From positions 5,033,501-5,097,500 of the forward strand of contig NZ_CP125619.1 in the NCBI RefSeq assembly GCF_030053115.1: a stretch of DNA of 64,000 bases. Direction: 5' to 3'. This stretch comes from Pseudomonas svalbardensis. GTDB lineage: Bacteria; Pseudomonadota; Gammaproteobacteria; Pseudomonadales; Pseudomonadaceae. Each line of letters opens with the position of its first letter. The first letter of the stretch is position 1. The notes below the pieces were generated by a model. The model worked only from the letters and a program-made list of their open reading frames with translations, was not told the DNA's origin and did no database searches. Below, piece by piece: positions 17,207 to 27,076 of the stretch. The position numbers were made by a program, and so were the translations under genes.

Positions 17207-17875
17207 TTACCTCTTGCGTAATACGTAGACCCGCCACATGGCATAGAGCGGTAAAAAGTCCAGTTGTTCCTGAATACGGAAACCCACCTGCTCGAATTCC
17301 TTTTCAACCGTAGCCGCCGGTAACACAAATCGATTTTGGTAACCTTCCTGCCCACGGGTTTTCTCGGCGCGCTTGCGTTTCCAGGCTTTGAAATTGCCGT
17401 CCACCCACAAAGAAAGGATCACGCTGTCGCGGGTGACGCGCTCGAATTCACGCAAAATAGCCAGTCGATGCTCGGCTTCACCGATGTGATGGAGCAAACG
17501 CATGCAGAAAATGCTGTCGACGGCGTTATCAGGCAAGGCGATGTCAAATGCAGAAGTGTGCAAGGGCCGTACCCGTTTCACCACCTCGGCAGGTTGCGCC
17601 TGCATGGCAATCTTCAGCATGGATTCGGAGTTGTCGGCCCCAATGATCGCACGATTGGTTTTTTCCGCCAGCAATGGCCAAAAGCGCCCCGCACCGCAGG
17701 GCAAATCGAGGATCAGCCCCGGCTCACCGACCAGTGCCAGCGCCTTGCGTGCCAGTTGCTCGTCACGCCAGTGGGACAGGCGGCGGCCAAAGCCATCCTG
17801 GTGTTTGCGCAGGTATCGTTGAGCGTGTTGATCGTCGTATTTTTCGGAAAAATCAAGCTTGATCGGGCCAGCCAT
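17207..17875 (-). CDS. Class I SAM-dependent methyltransferase
   Basis: The 222-residue protein shows motif I as LILDLPCGAGRFWPLLA, motif II around NRAIIGADNSESML, and DSIFCMRLLHHIGEAEHRLAILREFERV, a typical small-molecule/lipid methyltransferase layout. The ATG at 17875 follows AGGAGACC; earlier codons up to 17974 are leader. It is the first gene of the operon with inaA and a small secreted protein, and a ColR-like box lies 74 bases upstream. A role in envelope modification under ColRS is inferred from context. Confidence 0.85.
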   Translation of the reverse strand: MAGPIKLDFSEKYDDQHAQRYLRKHQDGFGRRLSHWRDEQLARKALALVGEPGLILDLPCGAGRFWPLLAEKTNRAIIGADNSESMLKIAMQAQPAEVVKRVRPLHTSAFDIALPDNAVDSIFCMRLLHHIGEAEHRLAILREFERVTRDSVILSLWVDGNFKAWKRKRAEKTRGQEGYQNRFVLPAATVEKEFEQVGFRIQEQLDFLPLYAMWRVYVLRKR

Positions 17876-17948
17876 CACCAAGGTCTCCTGAGCTGCTGAT
17901 GGCACCCACGATAGGTAGTGCCGTGTCAGCGACAGGTCATTCCTTTGT

Positions 17949-17962
17949 GAAAAAAACGTCAT
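17949..17962 (-). promoter_or_regulatory. Candidate ColR-binding box upstream of the methyltransferase-inaA operon
   Basis: On the reverse strand the site reads ATGACGTTTTTTTC. It matches 13 of 14 positions of the ColR consensus as I recall it from P. putida (YYNASNNYTTTTTS); only the first base differs. It is 74 bases from the operon start. Confidence 0.5.
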
Positions 17963-18028
17963 GTAAAACCACAAATTATTTCGAGGTTTTGCAGGGCGGC
18001 AACGATGGCTCTGGGCCGTTGCGACCGA

Positions 18029-19312
18029 TCAGCTCACATCCGACGAACACAACTCCACCTCAAAACGACAACCATGAGGCTCCATGTTCGTCAGGCTGAC
18101 GTTCCAACCCTGGTTTTCACAGATCCGCTGCACCAGCGACAGCCCAAGCCCCAAGCCCTCACCGCGCTTCTCGTTGCCCCGCACGAACGGCTCGAACATC
18201 GCCTCGCGTTTTTCCTCGGGAATGCCCACGCCACTGTCCTCGACCATGAAACCCGTGGCCGTCAGGGTCAGGCGGATGAACCCGCACTCGGTGTAATGCA
18301 GCGCGTTACGCAGCAGGTTGCCCATGACCGCGTGCAGAAGGGTTGCGTTGTAGCAAGTGTTGGTCGGATTACCCGGTTCAAAGTTCAGTGCCAGCCCCTT
18401 GGCCTCGATCGGCTCGCGCCACTGATTGAGCAGTCCATCGGCTACCTGGCTCAGGGTCTGCTGGGGCGACATGCTGGCGTCTTCACGTTGTGCGCGGGCC
18501 AACATCAGGAAGGTTTGCACCAGCTCGCGCATCTCCTCACAAGCACGGGCGATTCGCTGGACCTGTGCACGTCCACGCTGATCGATGCCGGGGTTTTCCA
18601 GCAGCAGCTCGCAGGAACTGGCCAGCACCATCAATGGCGTGCGCAGCTCGTGACTGACGTCACTGGTGAACAACCGTTCGCGGGTCAACGCCTGGCGCAA
18701 GCGCCCGAGGGTGGCGTCGAAGGCCACGGCCAACTCGCCCACCTCATCAGCCGCGTAATCCGGCGCCAGCGGTGGCGCAAGACCTAATAATTGATCACGG
18801 TGACGGACCTGACGGGCCAGCCGCACCACGGGCGCCATCACTTTGCGCGCCAGTACCCAGCCAAGAAACACCGCCAACGCCAGACTCAGGACGAAGCCCA
18901 CCAGCACCACGGCAAACAGCACCCGTTCACGCTCTTCGAAATCGCTCTGATCCTGCAACAGCACATAATGCCGGCCGTCGACGACTTCGACCATCGCGTG
19001 ATACGACAGCTGTTCGCGAAACACTTCATGAAAGCCCGGGTCCAGGTGCCGCAGGTCCTTGGGCAGCTCGAAATCCCCCGGCCCGCCGCTGAAATAGAAC
19101 ATCTGGTCCGGCTCGGGACGGTGGCTCCAGTCCGACACGCTGTCCATCAGCAACAGCCGTTGTAAATCGCCGCCCAGCCCTGCCGAAATCAGTTTTTCTT
19201 CGACCAGGTGCACGGTCGCCACAATGCCCATGGCGAAGGCCCCTGCCACCAATGCGCTCATCAGCGCAAAGGCGATGATGATCCGTTGAGCAAGGCTCTG
19301 TTTAAACTCCAT
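18029..19312 (-). CDS. colS: Sensor histidine kinase ColS
   Basis: The 427-residue kinase has TM1 (IIIAFALMSALVAGAFAMGI), a periplasmic domain of about 110 residues ending in QSDFEERERVLF, TM2 (VLVGFVLSLALAVFLGWVLA), a HAMP region, a dimerisation/H-box FTSDVSHELRTPLMVLASS, and HATPase motifs NLLRNAL, VEDSGVGIP and GEGLGLGLS. The EERE in the periplasmic part fits the ExxE metal-sensing motif reported for P. putida ColS. The ATG at 19312 overlaps the 3' end of colR by 11 bases. ColS senses excess zinc/ferric iron in P. putida. Confidence 0.9.
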   Translation of the reverse strand: MEFKQSLAQRIIIAFALMSALVAGAFAMGIVATVHLVEEKLISAGLGGDLQRLLLMDSVSDWSHRPEPDQMFYFSGGPGDFELPKDLRHLDPGFHEVFREQLSYHAMVEVVDGRHYVLLQDQSDFEERERVLFAVVLVGFVLSLALAVFLGWVLARKVMAPVVRLARQVRHRDQLLGLAPPLAPDYAADEVGELAVAFDATLGRLRQALTRERLFTSDVSHELRTPLMVLASSCELLLENPGIDQRGRAQVQRIARACEEMRELVQTFLMLARAQREDASMSPQQTLSQVADGLLNQWREPIEAKGLALNFEPGNPTNTCYNATLLHAVMGNLLRNALHYTECGFIRLTLTATGFMVEDSGVGIPEEKREAMFEPFVRGNEKRGEGLGLGLSLVQRICENQGWNVSLTNMEPHGCRFEVELCSSDVS

Positions 19313-19985
19313 CTCGGCCCTCGGCCAAGCGATAACCCACACCGTGCACGGTTTGCAGCAACGGTTTGGCGAACGGCTTGTCGATCACCTGGCGCAATTG
19401 ATGGACGTGGCTGCGCAGGCTGTCGCTGTCCGGGCAGTCATCACCCCACAGCGCCTCTTCGAGAATTTCGCGGCGCAGTACGTGAGGACTTTTTTGCATC
19501 AACACGGCCAGCAATTTCAGCCCCACCGGGTTGAGTTTGAGCAGACGACCTTCGCGGGTGACTTCCAGGGTATCGAGGTCGTAGATCAGATCGCCGACCT
19601 GCAGGGTGCGGCGACCGCCACCCTGGGCGCGACGCATGACCGCCTCGATGCGCGCCGCCAATTCAGACAGCGCAAAGGGTTTGATCAGGTAGTCATCGGC
19701 GCCGGATTTGAAGCCTTGCAGCCGGTCGTCCAATTGATCGCGAGCGGTGAGCATGATCACCGGCGTGTCGCGGCGCGCGTCTTCACGCAGACGTTTGCAC
19801 AGGGTGTAACCGTCGATGCCCGGCAACATGATGTCGAGCACGATCAAGTCGTAATGCTCGGTGGCCGCCAAGTGCAAGCCTGACAAACCGTCCTGCGCGC
19901 AATCCACGGTATAACCTTTGAGCCCCAGGTAATCGGCCAGATTGGCCAGGATATCGCGGTTGTCTTCAACCAATAGAATTCGCAT
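19302..19985 (-). CDS. colR: Response regulator ColR (OmpR family)
   Basis: The 227-residue regulator has a receiver domain (VEDNRDILANLADYL, phospho-Asp in DLIVLDIMLPGIDGYTLC, Lys in DDYLIKPFALSEL) and a C-terminal winged helix (LKLLAVLMQKSPHVLRREIL, LRSHVHQLRQVIDKPF). It is followed by colS with a short overlap. ColR activates envelope genes; candidate boxes lie in front of the PAP2 gene and the methyltransferase-inaA operon on either side. Confidence 0.92.
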   Translation of the reverse strand: MRILLVEDNRDILANLADYLGLKGYTVDCAQDGLSGLHLAATEHYDLIVLDIMLPGIDGYTLCKRLREDARRDTPVIMLTARDQLDDRLQGFKSGADDYLIKPFALSELAARIEAVMRRAQGGGRRTLQVGDLIYDLDTLEVTREGRLLKLNPVGLKLLAVLMQKSPHVLRREILEEALWGDDCPDSDSLRSHVHQLRQVIDKPFAKPLLQTVHGVGYRLAEGRDGV

Positions 19986-20103
19986 GGGTGTCTCCTGCGT
20001 ACACAGTAACGGCCGTCTTGGCCCGCGCAGCTTAAGGCCAAGTGTGGCTGAGGGCTAGGACTGTGTGCAGTTGTAAATCCACCTCCATAAACCCGGGATG
20101 GCT

Positions 20104-20117
20104 ATAACGACTTTTTC
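20104..20117 (+). promoter_or_regulatory. Candidate ColR-binding box upstream of the PAP2 gene
   Basis: The site ATAACGACTTTTTC matches 13 of 14 positions of the remembered ColR consensus, with the same first-base deviation as the box before the methyltransferase operon. It lies 88 bases before the PAP2 start codon. Confidence 0.5.
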
Positions 20118-20204
20118 ACTATCGATTCACACACCGACGACAGGACCAGGCTCAAACTCCGCGCGACTGCGCTTTCAGAACATTTCACCGACCAAGGAAC
20201 TGCC

Positions 20205-20948
20205 ATGGTTTCGACTGCTGTCCGCCCCGCCTCCCGCCCGCTGAATTTCTGGGTGTGCCTAGGCGTTCCCGCCATCGCGGCGATCATTCTGGTGCTGCTC
20301 GAACTGACGTCCCTGGACATGGACCTTGCCAAGCTGTTCTATGACCCGGTCGCGGGGGATTTCATCGGGCGGCACAGTTACTTCCTGGAAGAGATCCTGC
20401 ATGACCGCGCCAAGCAGGTGGTCATCGCCTTCTCGGTGTTGGCCATCTTCGGTTTCATCGCCTCCTTTTTCATGGACAGGCTCAAACCGATCAAACGGGA
20501 ACTGGGCTGTCTGGTGCTGTCTCTGGCGCTAGCGACCTCCTTTGTCACGCCAGTCAAAGCGGTGACAGCGGTTCAATGCCCGTGGAGCCTTGAGCAGTTC
20601 GGTGGTCACGAGACCTATAGCGAGTTGCTCAGCCCTCGCCCGCACACCGATAAACCTGGCCGTTGCTGGCCCGGCGGCCATGCGGCGACCGGTTTCACAC
20701 TGTTTGCGCTGTTCTTTGTCCTGCGCGACCGTCGTCCGCGTCTGGCGCGCAAGGCGTTTGTGTTCGCTTTCGCGTTGGGCACGGTGTTTTCCATCAGCCG
20801 GATGATGCAGGGGGCGCACTTCTTTTCGCATAACGTGTGGACGGCGATTTTCTGCTGGCTGATTTGCCTGGGGGCGTATTACTACATTTTTTATCGGCCA
20901 GCCTCGAAGGCTGAGCGAGAGTCCGAAGCACAACCGGTCAACGCCTGA
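20205..20948 (+). CDS. PAP2-family membrane phosphatase
   Basis: The 247-residue protein has about five to six membrane segments. PAP2 motifs are seen as KAVTAVQCPW (variant of the first motif), PGGHAATGFTLF (second motif with its His) and SRMMQGAHFFSHNVW (third motif; the usual Asp is Asn). Such proteins dephosphorylate or transfer phosphate among undecaprenyl/lipid A or phospholipid substrates at the outer face of the inner membrane. The start follows AAGGAACTGCC. Location next to colRS and the ColR-like box suggest control by ColR. Confidence 0.85.
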   Translation: MVSTAVRPASRPLNFWVCLGVPAIAAIILVLLELTSLDMDLAKLFYDPVAGDFIGRHSYFLEEILHDRAKQVVIAFSVLAIFGFIASFFMDRLKPIKRELGCLVLSLALATSFVTPVKAVTAVQCPWSLEQFGGHETYSELLSPRPHTDKPGRCWPGGHAATGFTLFALFFVLRDRRPRLARKAFVFAFALGTVFSISRMMQGAHFFSHNVWTAIFCWLICLGAYYYIFYRPASKAERESEAQPVNA

Positions 20949-21008
20949 AACACAGATCAAAAATGTGGGAGCGAGCTTGGCCCGAGGTGACCCTCGAAAT
21001 CCGGGCAA

Positions 21009-21047
21009 TAAAAAACCCCGCCTGCTTATCGCAGGCGGGGTTTTTTA
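21009..21047. terminator. Bidirectional terminator between the PAP2 gene and groEL
   Basis: AAAAAACCCCGCCTGC and GCAGGCGGGGTTTTTT form a long stem with a TTATC loop between two convergent genes. A and T runs on the two sides let it work in both directions. A degenerate REP arm precedes it at about 20964-20984. Confidence 0.93.
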
Positions 21048-21065
21048 GTACGGGGTAAGGCTGGC

Positions 21066-22721
<1,656 letters not shown>

Positions 22722-22758
22722 TTAAATACTTTGTAGTAGCGGGAAAATGAGCGGGGAA

Positions 22759-23052
22759 TCAGCCTTCGATAACAGCGAGGATTTCGTTCTCGCTCATTAC
22801 CAACAGGTCTTCGCCGTCGACTTTCACGGTGTTGCTGCCGGAGTACGGGCCGAACACAACCTTGTCACCCACTTTAACGGCCAGTGCACGCACTTCACCG
22901 TTGTCCAGCACGCGGCCGGTACCGACAGCGAGGATCTCGCCGCTGTTGGCTTTTTCAGCAGCCGAACCTGGCAGGACGATACCGCCAGCGGTTTTCTTTT
23001 CTTCTTCGCTGCGACGGATGACGACGCGGTCATGCAGAGGACGAAGCTTCAT
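22759..23052 (-). CDS. groES: Co-chaperonin GroES
   Basis: The 97-residue protein [20 protein letters not shown] contains the mobile loop [14 protein letters not shown] and the conserved [16 protein letters not shown] and [12 protein letters not shown]. It caps the GroEL ring. AGGAGAGATC precedes the start. A structured leader of about 140 bases and a heat-shock-type promoter lie upstream. Confidence 0.98.
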   Translation of the reverse strand: MKLRPLHDRVVIRRSEEEKKTAGGIVLPGSAAEKANSGEILAVGTGRVLDNGEVRALAVKVGDKVVFGPYSGSNTVKVDGEDLLVMSENEILAVIEG

Positions 23053-23195
23053 TGTCGATCTCTCCTAATTGTGGTTTTCATCGGCCGGTGTATTCCCGGC
23101 GGGTTTAACAAATCCGGCGGTGCCGGGTGCGGTTCGTCGAGCGAACCGCGGAAGTCTGTCTGGCGTAATCGCCAGAAACCTTGCGGTGACCGTTA
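23053..23195 (-). ncRNA. Structured groES 5' leader (Pseudomon-groES RNA motif)
   Basis: On the reverse strand the leader holds several GC-rich hairpins: one over 23131-23150 (CGCGGTTCGCTCGACGAACCGC), one over 23160-23175 (TGGCGATTACGCCA) and one near 23082-23102. A conserved structured leader named Pseudomon-groES RNA is known in front of groES in Pseudomonas, and this is its expected place. I have not aligned it to the published model. Confidence 0.55.
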
Positions 23196-23222
23196 CATAA
23201 GGGCGCATAAGCTTATTACAAG
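23196..23222 (-). promoter_or_regulatory. Candidate sigma-32 heat-shock promoter of groESL
   Basis: On the reverse strand CTTGTA (23217-23222) and CCCTTATG (23196-23203) are separated by 13 bases, close to the heat-shock consensus CTTGAA-N12/13-CCCCATNT. Confidence 0.45.
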
Positions 23223-23300
23223 GGCGAGGAAGCAAATTTTTTCAGGTTGCTGCCCCACAAACGAACACGGCACCCGAAGGTGCCGTGCCGGTATAGCGGA

Positions 23301-23780
23301 TTACTTGGTATCGCGGTGTTCGAATTCGCCTTCGATCACGTTCGGCTCACGGCCTAGCGGCTCGCGGGTCGCAGGGCCGCCGCCACGTGGCTGAAGGTCG
23401 TCGGCGAATGCACGCTGACGGATTGCCGCCTCTTCGGCACGCTGGCGCATTTTATTGGCCAACAGTCGACGAGAGATCGGCAGCAACATGATCAGACCCA
23501 GCACATCAGTGACGAAGCCCGGCAGGATCAACAGACCACCCGCCAGTGCCAGCATCAAACCTTCGAGCATGGTCTGGGCCGGCAACTCGCCGCGGTTCAG
23601 GCTTTCACGAGCACGCAATGCGGTTGCCAGACCAGCGATACGCAGCACGAACACGCCGAGCATCGAGCCGAGAATGACCAGCAGCAGGGCCGGGAAAAAC
23701 CCGATCGCCCCGCTGACCTTGACGAATACGAACAGCTCCAACACCGGAAACAGTACAAAGAGCAATAAAAAAGGGCGCAT
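23301..23780 (-). CDS. fxsA: FxsA-family membrane protein
   Basis: The 159-residue protein has three to four hydrophobic segments, with the family stretch LLLFVLFPVLELFVFVKVSG, FFPALLLVILGSMLGVFVLR and LMLALAGGLLILPGFVTDVLG, and a polar C-tail. FxsA proteins affect phage exclusion in E. coli when overproduced; the general function is unclear. The ATG at 23780 is chosen because the protein then starts MRPFLLL like relatives. It lies upstream of groES on the same strand as in PAO1. Confidence 0.9.
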   Translation of the reverse strand: MRPFLLLFVLFPVLELFVFVKVSGAIGFFPALLLVILGSMLGVFVLRIAGLATALRARESLNRGELPAQTMLEGLMLALAGGLLILPGFVTDVLGLIMLLPISRRLLANKMRQRAEEAAIRQRAFADDLQPRGGGPATREPLGREPNVIEGEFEHRDTK

Positions 23781-23846
23781 CAAATGGTTCCTCAACGCAA
23801 GAATGCCTTGCCAGTCTTCCCTAGATGACGTCGCCGATTCGTGAAT

Positions 23847-24578
23847 TCAAGCGTCGGCCACTTCATTTTTCGGCCAATGTTCGGCGTGAGCCAGGAAAAC
23901 CAAGGCTTCGCGCACTTGTGTCGGCGTATTACACGGCGCTTGAAACGGCAACCAATAGAGCCCCTGACCAATGCGCAGGTGCATGCCTTCAGTGTCGATA
24001 CCCGCCAGTTGCGCCGGCTCGGTTTTCGGCAGCCCCGCCAGTTCGACGTAGTGGGCGATGGCTTTGGCGTGATCGGCATTCATGTGCTCGACCATGCTCG
24101 CTTCGGCCTTACCGGCGAACGGGTTGGCCAAGGTCAGTTGATCGACCCAGTGAATCGCACCGAAGCCGCCGATGTAACGGTGACGTACCGGTTTGAGCAC
24201 CCAGAAATCGAAATCGTGGGCCTTGTGGTAGCTCTGCGAATCCGGGAAATAGCGGTAGTAACGCTCAGCCGCCGCTTCGATGGCTGACTCGTCCTCGAGC
24301 TTTTCTGCTTCGGCGAGGTAGGTCAGGCGACCAACGGCTTGCACGTCTTCGGCCCCGCGCTCACCCACAAACAGTGAGCATTTTGGATCTTTCTGCAGGT
24401 TGTGGGTGTGCTGGGCGATACGGCTGATAAGGATCAGCGGCCAGCCCTGTTCGTCCAGACAGTACGGAACCACGGAGCCAAACGGGAAACCGGGCATCGC
24501 CTTGGAGTGTGTCGAGAGCACTCCACGGTATTCCTTGAGAAGCAATTCTCGGGCATTCTTGGCTGCTTCAACGCTCAA
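23847..24578 (-). CDS. HugZ-like heme/FMN split-barrel protein with DUF2470 domain
   Basis: The 243-residue protein has an N-terminal pyridoxamine-phosphate-oxidase-like split barrel (GVLSTHSKAMPGFPFGSVVP, DPKCSLFVGERG) and a C-terminal DUF2470 part (EASMVEHMNADHAKAIAHYV). This order is found in HugZ-type heme-degrading proteins and in related proteins of unknown substrate. The start codon is TTG at 24578; AAGGAG seven bases upstream supports it strongly. It is divergent from the SDR gene. Confidence 0.85.
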   Translation of the reverse strand: MSVEAAKNARELLLKEYRGVLSTHSKAMPGFPFGSVVPYCLDEQGWPLILISRIAQHTHNLQKDPKCSLFVGERGAEDVQAVGRLTYLAEAEKLEDESAIEAAAERYYRYFPDSQSYHKAHDFDFWVLKPVRHRYIGGFGAIHWVDQLTLANPFAGKAEASMVEHMNADHAKAIAHYVELAGLPKTEPAQLAGIDTEGMHLRIGQGLYWLPFQAPCNTPTQVREALVFLAHAEHWPKNEVADA

Positions 24579-24748
24579 TTTATGACTCCTTATATAGAAT
24601 CCGTCAAAAAAACGGACAGGCGCCTGGGGATAAGTTCCAGTACGCCATCGGGGCAGTTCTCATGTGCAGCCAGGCCGTATCAGGTGCAGATCGAGAGGCT
24701 ACTCTCTAAAAGGAAACCACTCCTCTGATCTGCTATTGGGGCATGCGA

Positions 24749-25507
24749 ATGCAACTCACTGACAAAGTAATCATTATCACGGGCGGTTGCCAGGGTTTAG
24801 GCCGTTCCATGGCCGAGTATTTCGCCGGTAAAGGCGCGAAGCTCGCGCTGGTGGACCTGAATCAGGAAAAGCTCGACGACACCGTCGCCGCTTGCACGGC
24901 TAAAGGCGTCGAGGCTTGTGCTTATCTGTGCAATGTCGCCAATGAAGAGCAAGTGACGCACATGGTCGCCCAGGTTGCCGAGGACTTCGGCGCGATCCAT
25001 GGCCTGATCAACAACGCCGGGATCCTGCGCGATGGTTTGCTTATCAAGGTCAAGGACGGCGAGATGACCAAGATGAGCCTGGCCCAGTGGCAGTCGGTCA
25101 TCGACGTCAACCTGACCGGCGTATTTCTGTGCACACGTGAAGTCGCGGCCAAAATGATCGAGCTGAACAACAGCGGCGCGATCATTAATATCTCGTCGAT
25201 CTCCCGCGCTGGCAACGCCGGCCAGACCAACTACTCCGCCGCCAAGGCCGGTGTCGCTGCAGCGACCGTGACCTGGGCCAAGGAACTGGCACGCTATGGT
25301 ATTCGCGTGGCAGCCATTGCACCGGGCTTTATCGAAACCGAAATGACACTGAGCATGAAGCCTGAGGCGCTGGAGAAGATAACGACCGCGATTCCGCTCA
25401 AGCGCATGGGCAAGATTGAAGAGATCGCCCATTCGGCGGCGTACATTTTCGAGAACGACTATTACACCGGTCGGATTCTTGAATTGGATGGCGGGTTGCG
25501 GATTTAG
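24749..25507 (+). CDS. Short-chain dehydrogenase/reductase (FabG-like)
   Basis: The 252-residue enzyme has the classical SDR motifs: [12 protein letters not shown] (cofactor), NNAG in [10 protein letters not shown], catalytic Ser in [13 protein letters not shown] and YxxxK in NYSAAKAGV. It is a cytoplasmic NAD(P)-dependent oxidoreductase; the substrate is unknown. I use the ATG at 24749 because GGGG is spaced about nine bases from it; the ATG at 24743 is also possible and adds two residues. Confidence 0.9.
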   Translation: MQLTDKVIIITGGCQGLGRSMAEYFAGKGAKLALVDLNQEKLDDTVAACTAKGVEACAYLCNVANEEQVTHMVAQVAEDFGAIHGLINNAGILRDGLLIKVKDGEMTKMSLAQWQSVIDVNLTGVFLCTREVAAKMIELNNSGAIINISSISRAGNAGQTNYSAAKAGVAAATVTWAKELARYGIRVAAIAPGFIETEMTLSMKPEALEKITTAIPLKRMGKIEEIAHSAAYIFENDYYTGRILELDGGLRI

Positions 25508-25524
25508 GGCCTACACAAAACAAA

Positions 25525-25629
25525 TGTGGGAGCGACGGTGCGACGATTCGACCTGCTCGCGATGAGGGCATAACATTCACCATTGATGGTGACTGTTACA
25601 CCGCTATCGCGAGCAAGCCCGCTCCCACA
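25525..25629. repeat. REP doublet (family 1), one arm degenerate
   Basis: A full REP arm at 25606-25629 (ATCGCGAGCAAGCCCGCTCC...) faces a diverged arm that begins TGTGGGAGCGACGG at 25525 and resumes CTGCTCGCGAT at about 25553. Confidence 0.8.
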
Positions 25630-25652
25630 GGGGATCGCATTTCTTCAGCGAA

Positions 25653-26747
25653 TCAATCGTCGCTGATGGTGATGTTCGGCATGGCCGGTGTCGCCGCTTC
25701 CTGCAACACGATCCGCGCGCCGACATGGCGGGCCAGTTCCTGGTAAACCATCGCAATCGGGCTATCAGGCTCGGCGATCACCGTTGGCTTGCCGCCGTCG
25801 GCCTGTTCGCGGATGGCCATCGCCAAGGGCAACGAAGCCAGCAGCTCGACGCCGTACTGGTTGGCCAGCTTCACACCACCGCCCTCACCGAACAGATGCT
25901 CGGCATGCCCGCAGTTGGAGCAAATGTGCACGGCCATGTTTTCCACCACGCCCAGCACCGGAATGTTGACCTTGCGGAACATTTCCACACCCTTGCGTGC
26001 GTCCAGCAATGCCAGATCTTGTGGCGTGGTAACGATCACCGCGCCCGCCACCGGGACTTTCTGTGCCAGGGTCAGCTGGATGTCGCCGGTGCCTGGCGGC
26101 ATGTCGATGACCAGGTAATCCAGGTCGCCCCAGGCGGTTTGAGTGACCAGTTGCAACAAGGCGCCGGAAACCATCGGCCCGCGCCAGACCATCGGCGTGT
26201 TGTCATCGGTCAGGAACGCCATGGACATGACTTCAACACCGTGGGACTCGATCGGAATAAACCACTTCTGATCCTTGACCTTAGGTCGGGTGCCTTCGGG
26301 GATGCCGAACATGATGCCCTGGCTCGGTCCGTAAATATCCGCGTCGAGGATCCCGACCTTGGCGCCTTCGCGGGCCAGGGCCAGGGCCAGGTTGGCGGCG
26401 GTGGTGGATTTACCCACACCGCCCTTGCCGGACGCCACGGCCACCACGTTCTTGACGTTGGCCAGACCCGGGATCTGCGCTTGAGCCTTGTGCGCGGCAA
26501 TGACACTGGTGATCTCGACGCGGGCGATGGTCACGCCGTCCAGCCCTTCAATGGCCATTTGCAGCAACTGCGCCCAGCCACTCTTGAACAGGCCGGCGGC
26601 GTAGCCCAGCTCCAGCTGGACGCTGACGCGATCACCCTGAATGTCGATGCCACGCACGCACCCGGCGCTGACCGGGTCCTGGTTCAGGTAAGGGTCGGTG
26701 TATTGGCGAAGGACGGCTTCCACCGCTGCGCGATTGACGGCGCTCAT
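25653..26747 (-). CDS. mrp: Iron-sulfur cluster carrier ATPase Mrp/ApbC
   Basis: The 364-residue protein has an N-terminal MIP18/DUF59 domain (AVEAVLRQYTDPYLNQDPVS) and a deviant Walker A GKGGVGKSTT at about residue 107. The switch region DADIYGPSQG and the cluster-binding CxxC in HICSNCGHAEHLFG are present. It carries Fe-S clusters to target proteins in the cytoplasm. The ATG at 26747 matches relatives. It is divergent from metG, as in PAO1. Confidence 0.94.
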   Translation of the reverse strand: MSAVNRAAVEAVLRQYTDPYLNQDPVSAGCVRGIDIQGDRVSVQLELGYAAGLFKSGWAQLLQMAIEGLDGVTIARVEITSVIAAHKAQAQIPGLANVKNVVAVASGKGGVGKSTTAANLALALAREGAKVGILDADIYGPSQGIMFGIPEGTRPKVKDQKWFIPIESHGVEVMSMAFLTDDNTPMVWRGPMVSGALLQLVTQTAWGDLDYLVIDMPPGTGDIQLTLAQKVPVAGAVIVTTPQDLALLDARKGVEMFRKVNIPVLGVVENMAVHICSNCGHAEHLFGEGGGVKLANQYGVELLASLPLAMAIREQADGGKPTVIAEPDSPIAMVYQELARHVGARIVLQEAATPAMPNITISDD

Positions 26748-26857
26748 GGGCAACTCCGATAGCAAGACTGGAAAATCAGGCGGGTATCCTAACCGTTCTG
26801 TCGCCCGGACGGCATGCTTTCAGGATGTGACAAACACCCCATGGTTGAATGCGACCT

Positions 26858-26984
26858 AGCCGCTGGCGAAGCCTGCGTTCGGCGGCGCAGCAGTCGTGAA
26901 TCCGGGAAACTCGGACTACCTGAAACACCGCAGCGCCAGGTTTTACGACTGCTGCGCCCCCGAACGCAGGCTTCGCCAGCTGCT
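26858..26984. repeat. Long inverted repeat (family 2), second copy
   Basis: Arms at 26858-26897 and 26945-26984 are mostly complementary and match the arms at 11761-11893 (GCTGGCGAAGCCTGCGTTCG). It fills much of the gap between mrp and metG. Confidence 0.85.
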
Positions 26985-27076
26985 CCAAAGGTCCGCGGAG
27001 GCCGGCCTTGGGGGTGAAAAATATACGCCGGCGCTTTATAGTGGCCGACCTCCGTTTCATCAAGTAGCCGAGCCCC

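Noticed and set aside
20960..20990. Possible REP element
   Set aside because: Only one degenerate arm (TGTGGGAGCGAGCTTGG) without a partner, so not listed as a separate repeat.
25525..25629. Possible CRISPR-like repeat
   Set aside because: It is one inverted REP pair with no regular direct repeats or spacers; no CRISPR array was found anywhere in the window.
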